From contig JAKSCZ010000056.1 of assembly GCA_022360335.1 (NCBI GenBank), positions 1 to 8,433 on the forward strand: a stretch of DNA of 8,433 bases. The letters are read 5' to 3'. Source of the stretch: Pseudomonadota bacterium. GTDB taxonomy: Bacteria; Pseudomonadota; Gammaproteobacteria; Steroidobacterales; Woeseiaceae. Positions 8,075 to 8,433 of this stretch are shown here, one piece after another. Position 1 is the stretch's first letter, and each line of letters begins with the position of its first letter. A program made the position numbers and the translations under genes. The notes beneath the pieces were generated by a model, which was not told the DNA's origin, searched no databases, and worked only from the letters and a program-made list of their open reading frames with translations.

Positions 8075-8088
8075 TGCGCCGGGGCGCA
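8075..8088. repeat. Small perfect hairpin in the leader of the 139-residue gene
   Basis: TGCGCC-GG-GGCGCA has six-base perfect arms and lies in the predicted 5' leader of the leftward transcript, about 37 bases before its ATG. No U-run follows on either strand, so it is not a terminator. Any role in translation is speculative. Confidence 0.4.
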
Positions 8089-8105
8089 GCCCGCATTTTC
8101 GCCGG

Positions 8106-8124
8106 TTGTCCGTATTTAGGACAA
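8106..8124. promoter_or_regulatory. Operator 1 (TTGTCC-N7-GGACAA), probable XRE site
   Basis: A perfect six-base inverted repeat around GTATTTA. Shifted by one base (8107-8125) it shares 16 of 19 positions with the second site at 8187-8205, under the joint consensus TGTCCGWAWTWAGGACAAT. All three differences are A/T exchanges in the spacer. Relative to the predicted leftward start near 8137 it covers about +14 to +32, where a bound repressor would block elongation. Confidence 0.75.
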
Positions 8125-8143
8125 TGTTGTTTTCCGCTACGTC

Positions 8144-8172
8144 AGCATACGGTAAGTCATGGAAGCCGTCAA
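8144..8172 (-). promoter_or_regulatory. Leftward sigma-70 promoter for the 139-residue gene (and perhaps hldE-waaA)
   Basis: On the minus strand TTGACG (complement of 8167-8172, 5/6 match) is separated by exactly 17 bp from TATGCT (complement of 8144-8149, 4/6 match). An A/T-only run broken by one C and adjoining the -35 (8171-8185) resembles an UP element. The start would be near 8137, giving a leader of about 99 bases. It is the best-formed promoter in the window. Confidence 0.6.
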
Positions 8173-8186
8173 TATAAAAAACAAAG

Positions 8187-8203
8187 TGTCCGAAATAAGG
8201 ACA
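8187..8203. promoter_or_regulatory. Operator 2 (TGTCC-N7-GGACA), probable XRE autoregulatory site
   Basis: Five-base perfect inverted repeat around GAAATAA, centred at 8195, exactly 80 bp from the centre of operator 1 (8115). Its right arm overlaps the predicted -35 of the XRE gene (8198-8203), the classical arrangement for repression of a regulator by its own product. It also lies just upstream of the AT-rich UP-like segment of the leftward promoter. Confidence 0.75.
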
Positions 8204-8226
8204 ATTTCCGGCCGTGCGTGTACTAT
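8198..8226 (+). promoter_or_regulatory. Rightward promoter of the XRE regulator gene
   Basis: AGGACA (8198-8203, 4/6 match) and TACTAT (8221-8226, 4/6 match) are 17 bp apart. The start would be near 8233, leaving a short leader with AGGGA (8241-8245) six bases before the ATG. The -35 coincides with the right arm of operator 2. Confidence 0.5.
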
Positions 8227-8251
8227 ACGCTCCCGATTGCAGGGACGAAGC

Positions 8252-8433
8252 ATGCCTATCAATTCCAGATTACTGCACGACAGCATTCGGCAGCGCATCA
8301 AGAACCTGCGCACGGCCGAGGTCGAAACGCGGCTCTCGCAGGCCGAACTCGGCAAGGTCCTCGGCCTGAACCGCTCTACGATCGCCAACATCGAGTCCGG
8401 GCTGCAGCGCGCATCGCTGCATCACATCTACGA
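8252..8433 (+). CDS. XRE-family (Cro/C1-type) DNA-binding regulator, N-terminal part
   Basis: Sixty codons are present and the gene continues past the right edge. The helix-turn-helix typical of XRE regulators is clear: LSQAELGKVLGL forms the first helices (29-39) and NRSTIANIESG (40-50) the recognition helix with the family's conserved IxxIExG pattern. This is followed by LQRASLHHIY, leading into the fourth helix. Such proteins bind palindromic operators as dimers, often their own promoter. A good ribosome binding site (AGGGACGAAGC) precedes the ATG. The gene is divergent from the 139-residue gene across a 213-bp region with two matching palindromes that are its likely targets. Because the C terminus is missing, it is unknown whether it is a stand-alone repressor, carries a sensor or peptidase domain, or controls a mobile, toxin-antitoxin or defence module to the right. 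Confidence 0.92.
   Translation, partial: MPINSRLLHDSIRQRIKNLRTAEVETRLSQAELGKVLGLNRSTIANIESGLQRASLHHIY

Larger units (their letters stand above)
8039..8251. promoter_or_regulatory. Divergent control region between the 139-residue gene and the XRE gene
   Basis: This 213-bp gene-free region holds the ribosome binding sites of both flanking genes, a leader hairpin, two matching operators and back-to-back promoters. Its central part (about 8106-8205) is far more AT-rich than the surrounding coding DNA. Confidence 0.7.

Overview
The window looks like chromosomal DNA of a high-GC gammaproteobacterium. The evidence is a TolC closely matching the enterobacterial protein in motif wording, a fused HldE heptose kinase/adenylyltransferase, WaaA, and REP-type palindromes starting with GTAG of the kind common in Xanthomonadales, Pseudomonas and relatives. 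The exact genus cannot be told from the sequence. Most genes are core envelope functions, and the only accessory-looking part is the right edge.

Layout from left to right. Positions 1-200 hold no gene: they carry REP-like hairpins in both orientations plus a degenerate 15-bp tandem repeat. Positions 201-2528 (minus) encode a membrane-anchored PAS-PAS-GGDEF-EAL protein for cyclic-di-GMP turnover. A 144-bp divergent gap separates it from a plus-strand PCMT-like methyltransferase (2673-3323) that lacks the usual catalytic serine. A 128-bp gap with a strongly palindromic promoter leads to tolC (3452-4885, plus). The tolC 3' end overlaps by 15 bp the 3' end of waaA (4871-6154, minus). Upstream of waaA on the minus strand lie hldE (6166-7578, GTG start) and an unrecognised 139-residue small protein (7619-8038). 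After a 213-bp divergent regulatory region, a plus-strand XRE-family regulator starts at 8252 and runs off the window.

How the genes fit together. hldE and waaA make and attach inner-core LPS sugars (heptose precursor, Kdo), and tolC supplies the outer-membrane channel for efflux and type I secretion, so the middle of the window is an envelope block. The 139-residue gene, hldE and waaA are closely packed on one strand (gaps of 40 and 11 bp) and could share a transcript starting near 8137.

The most interesting signal is at the right edge. Two near-identical operators, TGTCC-N7-GGACA, are spaced exactly 80 bp centre to centre between the XRE gene and the leftward gene set. One overlaps the predicted -35 box of the XRE gene, and the other lies just downstream of the predicted leftward start. 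This suggests an autoregulated XRE switch that could also control the small protein, and possibly LPS-core genes by read-through. The second notable signal is a 24-bp near-perfect palindrome at the tolC promoter that places an extended -10 element on each strand.
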